From Gerris lacustris (lineage: Eukaryota > Arthropoda > Insecta > Hemiptera > Gerridae), in the NCBI GenBank assembly GCA_951217055.1, contig OX578284.1, forward strand, positions 46,427,177 to 46,491,176: a stretch of 64,000 nucleotides of DNA, read 5' to 3'. The notes beneath the pieces were generated by a model. The model saw only the letters and a list, made by a program, of their open reading frames with translations, ran no database searches and was not told where the DNA came from. The translations under genes and the position numbers were made by a program. Numbering within the stretch: position 1 is the stretch's first letter; every line of letters starts with the position of its first letter. This document shows, piece after piece, positions 21,311 through 33,227 of this stretch.

Positions 21311-22354
21311 TACTTATTAACTAGCGATTTGTGATTTAATACGATGTAATTTGGTCGACTGTAATTTTAATCATAGATGAATAATATATAATATATATTA
21401 TAGCCTTACCTAATTATTACAATTTATAATTTTATCGAAAATATTTTTAGACAGTCATGACAATTTTCTTTTCTTTAAAATATGATACTGGTCTTAATAT
21501 AGTAGATATAATTTGGATATTTTTTACTTGGATTCACACTTTATGCAGTCTTAAATAAATGCATTTTTATGAAAAATATCTTTTCAATATTTAAAGTAAG
21601 AAACCACGTTTTTTATAGAAAAATAATATTATGAAAAAATAAATTTCTGCTCTTTTAAAATATTAGCTCCTTTATCATTTCACATATGTGATTCGATTCC
21701 AATATCAAAACATTACAAATTTTAAATTTTATCATATCTCTTACATCGAGCTGTCCCGTATTGTGGAGGTAAAATGAAGCAATTTTTTCCTTCTGTAGCC
21801 TGTTTTTTATTAAAAAAAAAACACTAACATTTCTTTTAAAATATTAGCTTTAAAGGAGATATTTATTTGTTTTGTTACATTGCATCATTGCAATTTCTCA
21901 TTTGTACAATCGATTCATTATTCATCATTTATTGCATAATTTATTATGAAGAAATATCTCCTTTTAAAGCTAAAACTATTTTTGCTTCACAGAAAAACTA
22001 ACATTCGTTTATTTTATTTTATTTTGAAAATAAAATAAGGTAGTGAATGACGAAGAAGAAAATATAATATAAACTTTATTTTATTATATCTAACCAAAAT
22101 TACATTTTAGTAAATAAAATTGAAAGAAACGTGTCCTTATCTCTAAATAGATCCTTTTTTTTTCAATTTAGCCCAGAAATGTAGTTTTTATCACAATGAC
22201 ATTATATTTATGAAATTCAATTAAATTATTTTGTTTTAGGGTTTTTAGGTATGTTTCCAAAACAAATTATGTAATGGTTATTTTCTCCCCTATTCTATAT
22301 ACTAAAATTACTTTAATTTAATTTCCATTTATTTCTTCGAGCGACTAACACACT

Positions 22355-22358
<4 letters not shown>
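21311..22358. other. AT-rich intron, nothing recognised
   Basis: A loose inverted similarity exists between about 21838-21870 (TTTAAAATATTAGCTTTAAAGGAG) and 21950-21975 (CTCCTTTTAAAGCTAAAA). No gene seen. Confidence 0.4.

Positions 22359-22429
<71 letters not shown>
22359..22429. repeat. (AT)n microsatellite
   Basis: TA tract of 71 bp. Confidence 0.97.
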
Positions 22430-22431
<2 letters not shown>

Positions 22432-22436
22432 CTTTT

Positions 22437-23002
22437 AGCGAATTTTCAAAGAAAATTACGCTATTGCAATGGCTTCAAAATTTTTGTAATGCGAATTTTT
22501 GAAAAATTTTTCCATGGAAATCCGTTTTAGACCATTCTGAATCGATTCCTGAAATTTAACACTTTTTTTATGTATGTATGTATATATGTATGTATATATG
22601 TATATATGTGTCACTCCAGACGATATCTCCCCTTGGGATGCACTTAAAAATTTCAAATAAATTTTAAAATGTCAATAATATCAAAAGAAAGGATGAGTTC
22701 GTTGGCCAGAATTTTTGGAGTCCATTTAGGGGTCAAATTTTGACCATATAGGGTCAAAAAACGTGTTTTTTCCATTTTACCCCCCTTTTATGTGAAAATA
22801 TGATAAAAGTGTAAATAACAACAATTACTGTACTCTTAAAGAGCTTTCCAACGACATGCATCTTGAAGGGTAAATACTATTTTGACTTTTGTACCCCGTA
22901 CCCCTGTGTACCAATTTTTTTTTTCACCCGAGCAAATTCTAAACCAAAATTTTCCTATATTATCATAAGCCAATAAAACGCAGATTTCTTTGAAAATTCG
23001 CT
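22437..23002. mobile_element. Non-autonomous DNA element with TIRs
   Basis: The ends AGCGAATTTTCAAAGAAA and TTTCTTTGAAAATTCGCT are exact 18-bp inverted repeats. The 566-bp interior has TGTATGTATATATG repeats near the left end and no ORF of substance. Superfamily unknown. Confidence 0.8.
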
Positions 23003-23093
23003 CATTAAGTCATGGTGCATGACTGGACTTTTTATAATTTCTTTTTATATAGTAAATATAGAAATGTTCTTATATGTTATTTGATATATATAT

Positions 23094-23200
23094 AAATACT
23101 GGAAATATAGAGGCCCGTGGTTCAAATCCCGGCGCTGGAGTGTATTTTTCTCTGTCTGTTTCCCGTAGTTAATAATAATTATAATTTGATTTATATATAT
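23094..23200 (+). repeat. tRNA-derived SINE, family 3, copy 3 (5' truncated)
   Basis: Begins in the anticodon arm (TACTGGAAATATAGAGG), has a B-box-like GTGGTTCAAATCC, then GGCGCTGGAG and the TCTCTGTCTGTTTCCC tail shared with the copies near 15.4 and 15.7 kb. The D-arm is missing. Confidence 0.7.
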
Positions 23201-25355
23201 ATATATAGCTTTAATAAACAAATAAGTCCTTGACCGTAATTATAAACTAACAATTTGATGATTTAATGGTTACAACTTTATAGACCTTCTAACATTTTAA
23301 CTTATATATTATATAAATAAAATGATAGAACGGAAAGACAATGCTTACTGGAAAGAGTAATTTGTATCAGTAATTACTAATTAGTGATAGTGTTAGTCAA
23401 AGTGTGTGTCCTTTCATGCTAGCACCATAAGATAAAGACACAAAGGTTAGTCCTTTCAGACGAGCACCTTAAGGCTCTACCGCCCTTTGAGGTTAGGAAA
23501 AACAGTAAAATTAAAATTATACTGGTTCTAAGCAAGATATCAAAAATCTAATCACAGGCTTCATTCCTAATTTTGATTCTGCACAATTTGAGCCCTATTT
23601 CAACTTCCTATGATAAATAGTACAGGCGCCATTTTAATACAACGATAAAACTCGGAAATAAGGAATGCCAAGTTGATTTTCTTTTATAATTGATGTAAGG
23701 TATGCCCAACCGGAATAAGTGCACTAAATTTAATAGAAATCAATGAATTTATCTGGCCTCCGCAAACGTTTTTCTAAGTGCTTCTCTTCTAGAGTCATGT
23801 GCCTTTGAAATATGTAGAATGAAAAGTCGAAATCAAATTTTGACACTTCTTTAGGCTGTTACACCCCTTATAAAAAAAACAGAAGGAAGTAACAATCTAA
23901 AGAATATTTATAGAATGTTTTTCTTTAGACTGTTAGCCCCCCCCCCCCCTTGTAAAAACAGAAGTGTGATATTCCTTTGTTCCAAAGTGTATTGGACTAA
24001 ACACCACTTTGTCGTACGTAATAGTTATATTATATAGACAAAGGAATGGAAAAATAATTATATCCGTTTACATTCTAAACAAAAATATAGAGGAGTAAGA
24101 ATCTAAAGAAGTACTAACATTTTTGTCCATTAAAATACTTACTACAATTTAACAGTACAGAAATAAAGAATTGAGGCGAAACCCTTCTTAACACATGATT
24201 TAATTTCATTAATCCTGTTGCTGTTAAACCGTTTGATGATGTTTACATGTTCAGGTAGGATTGATTTAATCATATTGAAACGTGTAAACAGCAATTCAAT
24301 TAAATTAATCAACCAAAATTGACGATTGTAAAGTAGTTGAAGTACTTTTAGTTAATCTAATTGATCTGATCTATTAAAAATAGCAGATGGAATTGTGTAA
24401 GCAGCGCTTCAAGTTCGTTGCGCCAGTGATTTGATTTAAGAGTCAGTGGCTGGCTAGAAGGTTTTAGCAGAATAGGTTACATTTATATCTATTGATATTT
24501 ATGTATTTTAATTGTGTATTAAAAGTGTCAGTAAAGTGGAAAGACGATAACACAACAACAATTTTGAACTTACTGAGGGATAGACCATGCTAGTGGAATA
24601 CAAAATGTCTGGGGTAAAAAAAAGTAGTGTGGGTGGGGGGTGTCTGGGGAGTATAAACAAAGTTTAGCAGGTTTTATCCCATTGTTGAGTACTGCCTTTG
24701 AATTGTTGGTGCTTCAAGAGACAGTTGATAATTAAATTGTTCTGCTGATATTCTCAAATTGTTTTTAAACATTTAAGTGTCCTTTCATTTCCACTCATTT
24801 AAAAAAGTTATTCATACATCCATTGGGTTTCATCTTTTCATCCAAACAATCACCCACCATCGTCGCATTTCAGTGTTCAGCTTCTTTTCCAATAATAGTA
24901 TGAGCTACTAAGTGCTAGCCTCAGTGGCACAGGCTATTCCGACACGAATAACTTCCCATGCATACGATTTTCGAACTGGATAATTGGACGGATTCAATTT
25001 GGTTGATAAGTGAGACCAATTCTTCAAACAGTGTAATCAGTACAGTCATTCGATAAGATTGATTTTAATCATTTCAATCATACTGATCAATCAATTTTAA
25101 ACATGTATACTTACTTTTAGCTCGGCGAGCGAAACGACTGCGCATGCTTCTGCATCCTAGATAATGGCTACAACTCTTTCCACCCGGATGATTCGAGGTA
25201 GTTGCGTTAAAACAATGTGAACGAACCCGTATATGATTGATACCGAAATCAGATAATGACTCCTACATGAACCTTTTATGAGTTTCCTGCCAAGAGGAAA
25301 TCTACATCCCAGGATAGGAAATAAGGTGCAGGCAGGAACAATTTTTGTTTTATAA
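23201..25355. other. Intron with remnants of a TTCTTTAGA-type inverted repeat
   Basis: Between about 23848 and 24105 the motif CTTCTTTAG(A/G).TGTTAC and its complement GTAACAATCTAAAGAA occur several times around short C runs (23938-23949). The same module is found at 30291-31121. No gene is visible in the rest. Confidence 0.5.
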
Positions 25356-26510
25356 TCTATATATATAAAATTAAAGTTTTGTCTGTACATTGGTCAGAAT
25401 TGAAAATTTTTTGGATACTTTTTCATTTTGGACATTCCAAAAACCGAATCCGGCCTTAACTTTTTTCGTGTATGTATGTGTGTCTGTCGCCCCAGTCAGA
25501 CTTTATAGGCGCAAAACTGGCTAAATGAAATCGATTAATTTTTTTCAAGGGTGAGCGCTAACATGTTGCGCAATTTGTAGGCTTGGTTTCATCTAAAAAT
25601 ATTGAGTAGAACCAAAGTTATTAACAATTTTATAAAAAAAGTATATACAACAAAACCCAAAAAAATAGGTTGACCCGCCGTAAACAAACCCCACAGATTC
25701 GCTATTCAAAATGTTTGGGTACTTCTAGACCACCTAGAGACTTGCGGTTTTTTGCGTTTGGTCGGAAATTGGCCTAACCCCATTGAAAAATTCCGGAACG
25801 TTAAAAAAATATATCCCCCCCCCCCAAAAAATTAAAGATGGCGGACGCACTTTAAAGTTTTTAGAGGCTTATTGTGGCTAAACGGTAAGTTGTATCGACA
25901 AGCTGATTGCGCCAGCGGTAACTAATTTTAAATAGAGCTAATTTTTTTTTTTTTTTTAAAAGAAATTTCACTTTGAGCGCTTATGGCGTCCGCAATTGTC
26001 GACCGATTTAATTTCTGATTGGAGTGCTTAAACCTCAAACTAATGCTCTTTAAATCAAGTTTTTATTATTTTACTAATTGTTCCTATAACTAGAGTTATT
26101 AAATATTTACTGGTGCAACTGCCGTATTGAATGAAGAGGCTGGTAATTAAATAATGCACCATCATTGTTGATGATTGTTCAATGATTTCCCAGTCTAATT
26201 GGTTTTTCTACGTTTTTTTCTTATTCATTATACCTTTTTTTTTTTAGCATTGTTAGTTATTACTACATTACTTAGTTTCTATTGGCTATTTTTAAAATAT
26301 ATAGATAGAATCCAAACTATGATTTGGAGAGTATTATATTCTTAGTAATGGAATTAATGAAGTGTAATATAGTCCTGATTTTATTCCTAGAAGGCTTTGG
26401 AAACAAAACTATTTAGGAATTTAATTTAATTGCTAGGCCTACATAATTATAGGAAACATAGCCACTAATACCTAGCATGAGCCCCGCGCGGAGCGCGGGG
26501 TGAAAGCTAG
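25356..26510 (+). mobile_element. Non-autonomous Helitron, 1,155 bp
   Basis: The 5' end is TCTATATATATAAAATTAAA preceded by A. The 3' end is a GC-rich hairpin CCCCGCGC-GGA-GCGCGGGG, then TGAAAG, then CTAG followed by T. TC...CTRR termini inserted between A and T with a subterminal 3' hairpin define Helitrons. There is no Rep/helicase ORF, so it depends on an autonomous partner. A second 3' end lies at 15870-15958. Confidence 0.9.
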
Positions 26511-27740
26511 TATAATATAAAACTAAAATTAACACTCGGTTTTTAAAAAGTTCGGCTTATTTGACTGAGGTCTTGCGGTAATCAAACATATATTATACGG
26601 TTTTTATTATTCAACCACTCAAACAAAAACTCTCGTCACAAATTAAACTTAGAGCGTTTCAATACATTGACACACAAATGTATACAGCAAATGCATTGAG
26701 AATACTACATAGAAGTTTAGTATAATTTAATCAACATAGCAAATAATTATGATATAAAAGGTCGTACCTCAATAAACTCGTAAAATTGAACTCAAACAAA
26801 TTTTTCTTAAGATGTAAAAGATGTCACACTTACTTAAAGTTATATACTTATTTTCTCACATACATACGTAATGCACTACTTCCCCACAAATAAACAGTGC
26901 AGTTTAGAGGGTGTGCAATGACTTAACTGTCGCTAGAATTAAAGGCGTGTATGGGCAACAGAAATATTCGATTAGGGATGACGAAGGTTGTATAATAATG
27001 AGTGAAAGACTGCGGCAAATAATGTCTCAGTTGTTTCATAATCTTAATAGGAGTTGGAAACTAACGTTTAATAATATCTAGGAGGATAAAAAGAAATAAA
27101 ACTGACAACCAGCCGAGAGGAAACGAGAATTTCAGCATTGTTTTATATCTCAGATCTTGGGTTATCTCACTAACAGGCGAGAGCAAGGTCTAGTTTAACT
27201 CCGCAAGATGGTCTATTCAAGAAAAGAAAAATAAAATTTTATCCGGTAGGCACTGAGCCAGATCACAATCACTGCTAATTCGTAACACCACACTTAACAC
27301 CCCTATCTACTAAAGGTCTACTAAAGGCGACGAGCTGCTAAACAAAATAAGGAAAAATTCAACGAAAGCACATTTAGAAATGAAATTCTATCCAAAGAAT
27401 ACAAAATAGTCCTTGGCGTCGCTTATATAAAATTAATTGCTGGATTCCCATTTTTTGCTAAAAGTGTGTTACATTTAATGTATTTTAGGATTCTGTACGA
27501 AGTAAAAAAAATATCTTATATAACGGCTCTATCTGTCAGTCTGTCTATCTCTCTGTCTATCCATTGGTGTCTGTCAAAAGGTATTGAAGCGTAAAAAAAG
27601 AATATTCAACTATTGAAATTTTACACTTAATATTTTCAAGATGGCGGCCAATATGGCGGGTGACTAAAAAATGACATGTTATACATTAATTTAAAGGTCT
27701 TAAAGAGTAGAAAATGAATATGCAACTATTAAAATTTTAC
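26511..27740. other. Intron, nothing recognised
   Basis: No gene seen. A short duplicated motif (AATAT.CAACTATT.AAATTTTAC) occurs at about 27602-27626 and 27717-27740, the second ending at the SINE insertion point. Confidence 0.4.
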
Positions 27741-28101
27741 GAGGCCTGGGTGGCTCGGAGGCGCTCACCATGCGATAAAGCAAGTTAAGAAGCTTCGAGC
27801 CAGGTCAGAAGGTGACCGCAGCTCTGGGTTCGATTCCCGGACCAGGCCCCCCGCTCAATGTCCACCCAGCATTGTTTAAACAAATGGGAAGCTCCTCGAA
27901 AGAGTGGCGACACCAGGTTGCGGCCTGGGAACCATGATGATGACACTCCTGGTATTAAAACTAGGAGGGGAGTCATGGTTAACGACCATATCGTCACACG
28001 AGTGTGTGAAGATTTCGGTCCCTAACCCGGGTATGTTCTGTGGGCCCACCTAAGTGGCCTGCGTCTTCGGGTGTTAAAGCCCCCCGGAAAAAAAAAAAAA
28101 A
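27741..28101 (+). repeat. tRNA-derived SINE, family 2, with poly-A tail
   Basis: The head GGCCTGGGTGGCTCGGAGGC has an A-box, and GGTTCGATTCCCGG near 27828-27841 is a B-box. A body of about 240 bp follows and ends CCCCCGG plus a run of 15 A (28087-28101). Only one copy is in the window. The length and structure fit an intact Pol III SINE mobilised by a LINE. Confidence 0.8.
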
Positions 28102-28279
28102 TACAATTATAATTTTAACTCAATTGTACAGAAACCTGCGATTATCGCCTCGCTTACTTACGTGAAGCGCGGCTTACTTGTCTTTTAATTTGATGGGTTT
28201 ATAAACTATTCCGTCAAGAAACATAAAAGTTGTATTACACAGAGTTTCATTTAAACCTTCCACCTTATTTGAAGGTTGA

Positions 28280-28535
28280 AACTTATATGATGGGACTAAC
28301 AGTAAGCTAATTATGACCTACCATCCAAATTTCATTAAAATCGGCAAAGCGGTTTTTTAATATATGTTGACCTCAAAATTGTTGAACGATCGACAGGTCG
28401 AAAGACAGACAGGAGACCAAAAATGTTGCATGGTGTCTCAAATGGATTTCTACCTTGGAATTTGTGAGATATAAAAAAACGTTCGTTCTTCAGAACGATC
28501 AAACAGCTTCCGTAACCTTCGGTAAGCTTAAATGC
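28280..28535 (+). repeat. Dispersed repeat R, copy A
   Basis: Shares with 35500-36625 and 59110-59820 the sequence of blocks ATTATGACCTACCATC.AAATTTCATTAAAATCGG, a GACAGACAG block, CAAAAATG, GTTCGTTCTTCAGAACGATC and a CTTCGGTAAGCT-type end. This copy lacks the left part. No coding capacity. Confidence 0.75.
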
Positions 28536-30290
28536 AAAAGAAAGTGGGGGGAGGGCAGGGAGTTATTAAATAAATTAGACAAACATAGGTCGTAGATGCA
28601 AAACATCATTAAAGTCCGCGGAAGGCGGCGAGAAAGCTTTGCATGCTACAGTAATTTGTAGATTATTTTAGTGCAAGTGCAGATCGGTTAATTAAAACAA
28701 CAATTAAAACAGAAATAATTTGAATTTCACTTCCAATTCAGTGAATTTACTAATCATAAGTTGAATTGATCGGAAATTGGTTTGGATAAAATATTTGTAA
28801 TTGGAGTTTAGCAGTAAACAGAAGATAAGTGAAGTCTACATTTTGCTCTTATTCTGAACGTAACTGAAGAATAATTGCCAATTAATTTACTCAATTTTCT
28901 AGCTGAATTCATACTATTTTTAAGCTTATATACGTACTCTGAGTATATAGTAATTTAGATGGATTGATAGATAAATCAGCATAGCTAACACTTCAGTGTA
29001 CCAATTTTTATGAGTTTCATACACCATTGGAAATTGTTCTAATTTGATAGGGTTCTCCGAAAAGGCGCCACAATCCTTCTTGCTAAATAAACAATCTTTT
29101 GTTTGCTTAAATCAACGTTTTTACATTTTTTTGTCCTCCTTATACGAAATGGAAATATGAAAAAAATTCTGGCTGCTTTCCCGAAAAGACTAAATGACTC
29201 CGCATTGGAATCTCTGCCTCCATTCAGACTATGTTAAAATGGAAAAGAAAGATATTTATATTCTAGGGATGTGTAGCAGAGAGGATCCCTACAGCTACAA
29301 ATTCGCTCTCTGGTTGATAATGAGGAAGTAAATAGAGAATTGTTGGGGTCGGAAGGGTGAAGTTGCTAGAGACTTGCCGACTAAGATTTATGAAGATTAA
29401 AAGCCCCTCTCTCTTACCAGATCCTCACAGGAAGGAGAGAAAGCTAAGAGACAATACCGCAGAAGCAGATAGTACGAGAACAGATAGTATGGGCCTAACA
29501 AAACAAGGATATCACGATGTAACAAATGCAACAACAGCGAAACCTCCTAATGATGTAGAAACTAATAAGGACAACGTGGCAAATAAGCATACTGGAAGTG
29601 AAGCCTTAACGTAAAAACATTTTTAACAAGGGTATAAATCATGCCAAATGTTTCCCAACGATTAAGATTTAAACTGTTTCATTTCTTTTGGAAAGCATGC
29701 AACCAATTTATCACCTTTTTTTGGACGGATCCAGAGAATTGATGAGAGAGAAGAGGAAATCAATCAAAAGTTTAAAAGAAATCAGTCATCAAACGGAAAA
29801 TGCCCATGATTAATTTCAATCAAATGAGGATTAAGTTCAAGGTAAGGGTTCAGGTTTTATTTATTTCCTATTCTTTTTATGTAAGAGAATATTCGTAGAC
29901 TATTTTTATATTGGTATGGATGATCATTCGAGTCACATGATTAGGAGAAAAGAAATACGCTTCCCCACACAAAATAACTTTAGTACAAAGCTGGCTTACC
30001 AACTAGGTAGATCATGGGTCATCTTCGACTTTTCAGATATATTCAGTGTTCCGGAAAACAACTTTTGTTTCTTTTGTCCAGATCATCAAGGAATATCAAG
30101 CTTCTGTATATAAAAGTGATAATATACCTACTATAAAGTAGCCTAATATAAAGTACTAAGGCAAAGACTATTTCTTTGTCTAATTTTCATACCCACCAAG
30201 GTCATGTCAACTTTGCAATGAAATAGGGGTGTAACAAAAACTTCTTCATTTCTATAATCGTTATAACATTATTACAGGAATCATATTAAA
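28536..30290. other. Intron, no supported gene
   Basis: An 85-codon plus-strand frame (29357-29614) has no recognisable motif, no splice context pointing to the host gene and lies on the opposite strand; I leave it uncalled. Nothing else seen. Confidence 0.4.
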
Positions 30291-30964
30291 GTTAAGGTAT
30301 TTCTTTAGATTATTACTCCCCTACGTTGCTTTAGAATAAAAATGACTAAAAAAATCCATAAAAGCGTGAACTTACCTGTTTAAAACTGAAATTTATAATA
30401 CTTTGAAATAACACACAGAATAATGCATCATCGGCAAGAAAATTATCACCATAAGGAAACAAAAAAATAAAATAAAATAAAATAAAATCATAAAATTCCC
30501 ATCATATTATCACACTATATATTTAGACTAAATATAATAATCTTAGTTTTATGACTAATGCAGCCTATTTTGAGTTTTATGTCTATTTTGATATTTTATC
30601 TTTGTTATGATTAAATTAAATGGAAGAAAAAATGGTTTTAATTTATTTTTTGTTATTAATTTTTAGTAATTTTGATTTTGAATCATTGTTATGATCAAAT
30701 AGAAGACAAACTGTTCATAATATTTATATTGTTTGTAAATGTAATTGCACATCAAAAACTAGTTTAATTTTATTTTTATTTCGGATCTTGTACCGGTGAA
30801 ACCAATGTTATATTTACGTATTATTATCTTGTAAGCAACTCATTGTAACAAGCTGAAAAGCTTATATACAATACAATTTCTATTCTATTCTATTCTATAA
30901 AAGTTAAGGTACTTCTTTAGATTATTACTCCCCTACGTTGCTTTAGAATAAAAATGACTAAATA
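30291..30964 (+). mobile_element. Insertion flanked by a 65-bp direct repeat; LINE-like 3' tail
   Basis: The stretches 30291-30356 and 30899-30964 are nearly identical (AAGTTAAGGTA.TTCTTTAGAT...). The 540 bp between them ends with CAAGCTGAAAAGCTTATA and then a (TTCTA)n run at about 30868-30897, like the microsatellite tail of a non-LTR retrotransposon. An (AAAAT)n run lies at 30465-30490. A long target-site duplication around a dead, 5'-truncated LINE is the simplest reading; a segmental duplication is the alternative. No ORF. Confidence 0.5.
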
Positions 30965-31062
30965 AATATTAAGAAAAAGGGATGTTTAGTCCAATGTACT
31001 TTGGGACAAAGGAATATTCAACTTCAGTTTTGATAATGGGAGTAACAGTCTAAAGAAGAACA

Positions 31063-31121
31063 TTCCGTACACCTTCTTTAGATTGTTACTCCCTCTGGTT
31101 TTTAAGGGGGGTAACAATCTA
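31063..31121. repeat. Palindrome of the TTCTTTAGATTGTTAC module
   Basis: CTTCTTTAGATTGTTACTCC and GGGGGGTAACAATCTAAAGAAG are near-perfect complements around a TCTGGTTTTTAA centre. The same module recurs at 23.85-24.1 kb and in the direct repeats at 30.3 and 30.9 kb. Confidence 0.75.
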
Positions 31122-31787
31122 AAGAAGTTCCAAAGTTAAAACCTATTATTCGTACACGCTGGATTATAATATATGCATATACTTAAGTGGTTCTTCTACA
31201 AAAGGTTGTTACTAAAAGTACAAAAAGTTTTGCAAACACAACTTATGTAATTATCAAGAAGTCGTAATAAAAATTATAAAGATAACGTAATTTCTTGTTC
31301 TAAAAATCTGTAATATGTTTAATAGAACAACACATAAATGAAGCAACTTTTCTATTTGCGATTTCTCAAATTTAAACATTTTTTTTATCTTACGGAATAC
31401 GTTTAAAAAGATCATGAGATCAGAAACAGGTAAGAAAACAAAACCAATCTACCAAAAGATTCATCAACAAAAGACATCTCCTTTCTTCTATCAATTGTTG
31501 TTATAAAATTAAAAGGTGGAAAGAAACTTTTTTTTCTTATTTATTTTCAAACCAAATAGGAAAATTGCGGGAATAAACCACTCCTAAATAAATCCCCCAA
31601 AATTGCCTCTTCCTTTTTTTTTTATTTATTTCCTCTTAATAAATGAAACCAATCGAGTATATTTTTGGCCGAGAATCAAAAACCCCACGAAGTTTTCCGA
31701 AGCGAAAATAAATTACAACTTCTCTTTCGACAGGAGTAAAAAACCTCTCGAAAATAAAAATAAAGTTAATTCATTAAAAAAGAATAC

Positions 31788-31791
<4 letters not shown>
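31122..31791. other. AT-rich intron, nothing recognised
   Basis: No gene; the open frame at 31603-31956 depends on the TA tract that follows. Confidence 0.4.

Positions 31792-31868
<77 letters not shown>
31792..31868. repeat. (AT)n microsatellite
   Basis: TA tract of about 70 bp with one AA interruption near 31861. Confidence 0.95.
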
Positions 31869-32242
31869 TATTTATATAAGGGTTTCCAATTTTTTAATTA
31901 ACGACCCCTTCAACACTTTATTTATATATTTTTTTTTAAAAACAATATATATTTAAAAAAATATATCCATATATTCATAATTAATTACGGTAGTAATAAG
32001 TGAAGAAAAATGTTTATTTTATCAACTTTCAATAAGTTAAATTATTTGATATATAAATAGTAAATTATGTATATTGGTTGGAACAGATACATTTTTTTCC
32101 AATTTAATTTATTACGGTGAAATATAAAAATTGAAAGCAATATATAATTTTTTGTACCTTTGATTTAAACATATATTTTTCTTATTTATTATTCTTTTTT
32201 TAAAAAAAAATACATATGGAGACTTTGTATAGATGCAGTGTA

Positions 32243-32246
<4 letters not shown>

Positions 32247-32320
<74 letters not shown>
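32247..32320. repeat. (AT)n microsatellite
   Basis: Uninterrupted AT tract of 74 bp. Confidence 0.97.
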
Positions 32321-32322
<2 letters not shown>

Positions 32323-32944
32323 CAAAATAGAAAATACAATCTTCATTAGCCTCAAAGGAATACGTAAAATATTTTCAAAATGAATTAGACTCGGAGAAAT
32401 TGCTATGTGTTACTTTTAGAAGAAAAGGTAAATTCTCAACGTGAAATCTCGCCAGAATAACTTAATTTTTAGAGAATACAAAAGAAACTGTATCTTTACG
32501 TAAAATAAACAAGTATCATTTTACATGTAGAGATAATTTCTCTGACATAAATATGACCTTTTTGAACGCTCTTATTCCAGGAATAATTTTAAGAGGATTA
32601 ACAGGCAACGAAAACCCCTCGAGTACTGAAAGGGAACTTTTGTTCGGATGTTCTAAAAGAAAATTATATTGAACATATTGTATAGGACATAAATCGAAAA
32701 CCAACAAACCTATAGTTGGTACTCCTGTCATTTGAAACGAGGTTCAGAAAATTTTAAGAAACGCTAAGAAGTTAAAAGGTACCAAATACTAAATACAGCA
32801 TGAGGTACCAGCGAAGACTACAAATCATACGAGGATGACTGCTATCCTTGCGGAAACAAATTCTTAAACTCAATGCAGATATCCGAGTTATAGCATGACA
32901 ACCGACACAATGTTTGAAGACAATGTATCGATGGAAGATAACAT
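32321..32944. other. Intron, nothing recognised
   Basis: No gene or repeat identified. Confidence 0.4.
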
Positions 32945-33227
32945 TGGACTTGCTGCGCTAACTGATCAAATAAAGTGTACATTGGGATTACTTTTGAGAA
33001 TAAAGTCGGGTTTTCTGCAATTACTGATCAAGTTAAGTTTACATTTGGATTACTTTTGAGTATAAAGTCGGGTTTTCAGCTCTTACTGATCAAGTTAAGT
33101 TTACATTTGGATTACTTTAGAGAATAAAGATGGACTTAATGCGCTTACTGATCAAGTTAAGTTTACATTAGGATTACTTTTGAGAATAAAGACGAACTTG
33201 CTGCGCTGACTGATCAAGTTAAGTTTC
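32945..33227 (+). repeat. Minisatellite, 62-bp unit, about 4.4 copies
   Basis: Units start ACTGATCAA at 32961 and repeat every 62 bp to a partial unit at 33209. Each contains TAAGTTTACATT.GGATTACTTT and a TGCGCT-type end. Confidence 0.92.

Noticed and set aside
29357..29614. 85-codon plus-strand frame, hydrophilic
   Set aside because: No recognisable domain, no supporting splice context and a length expected by chance in this window.
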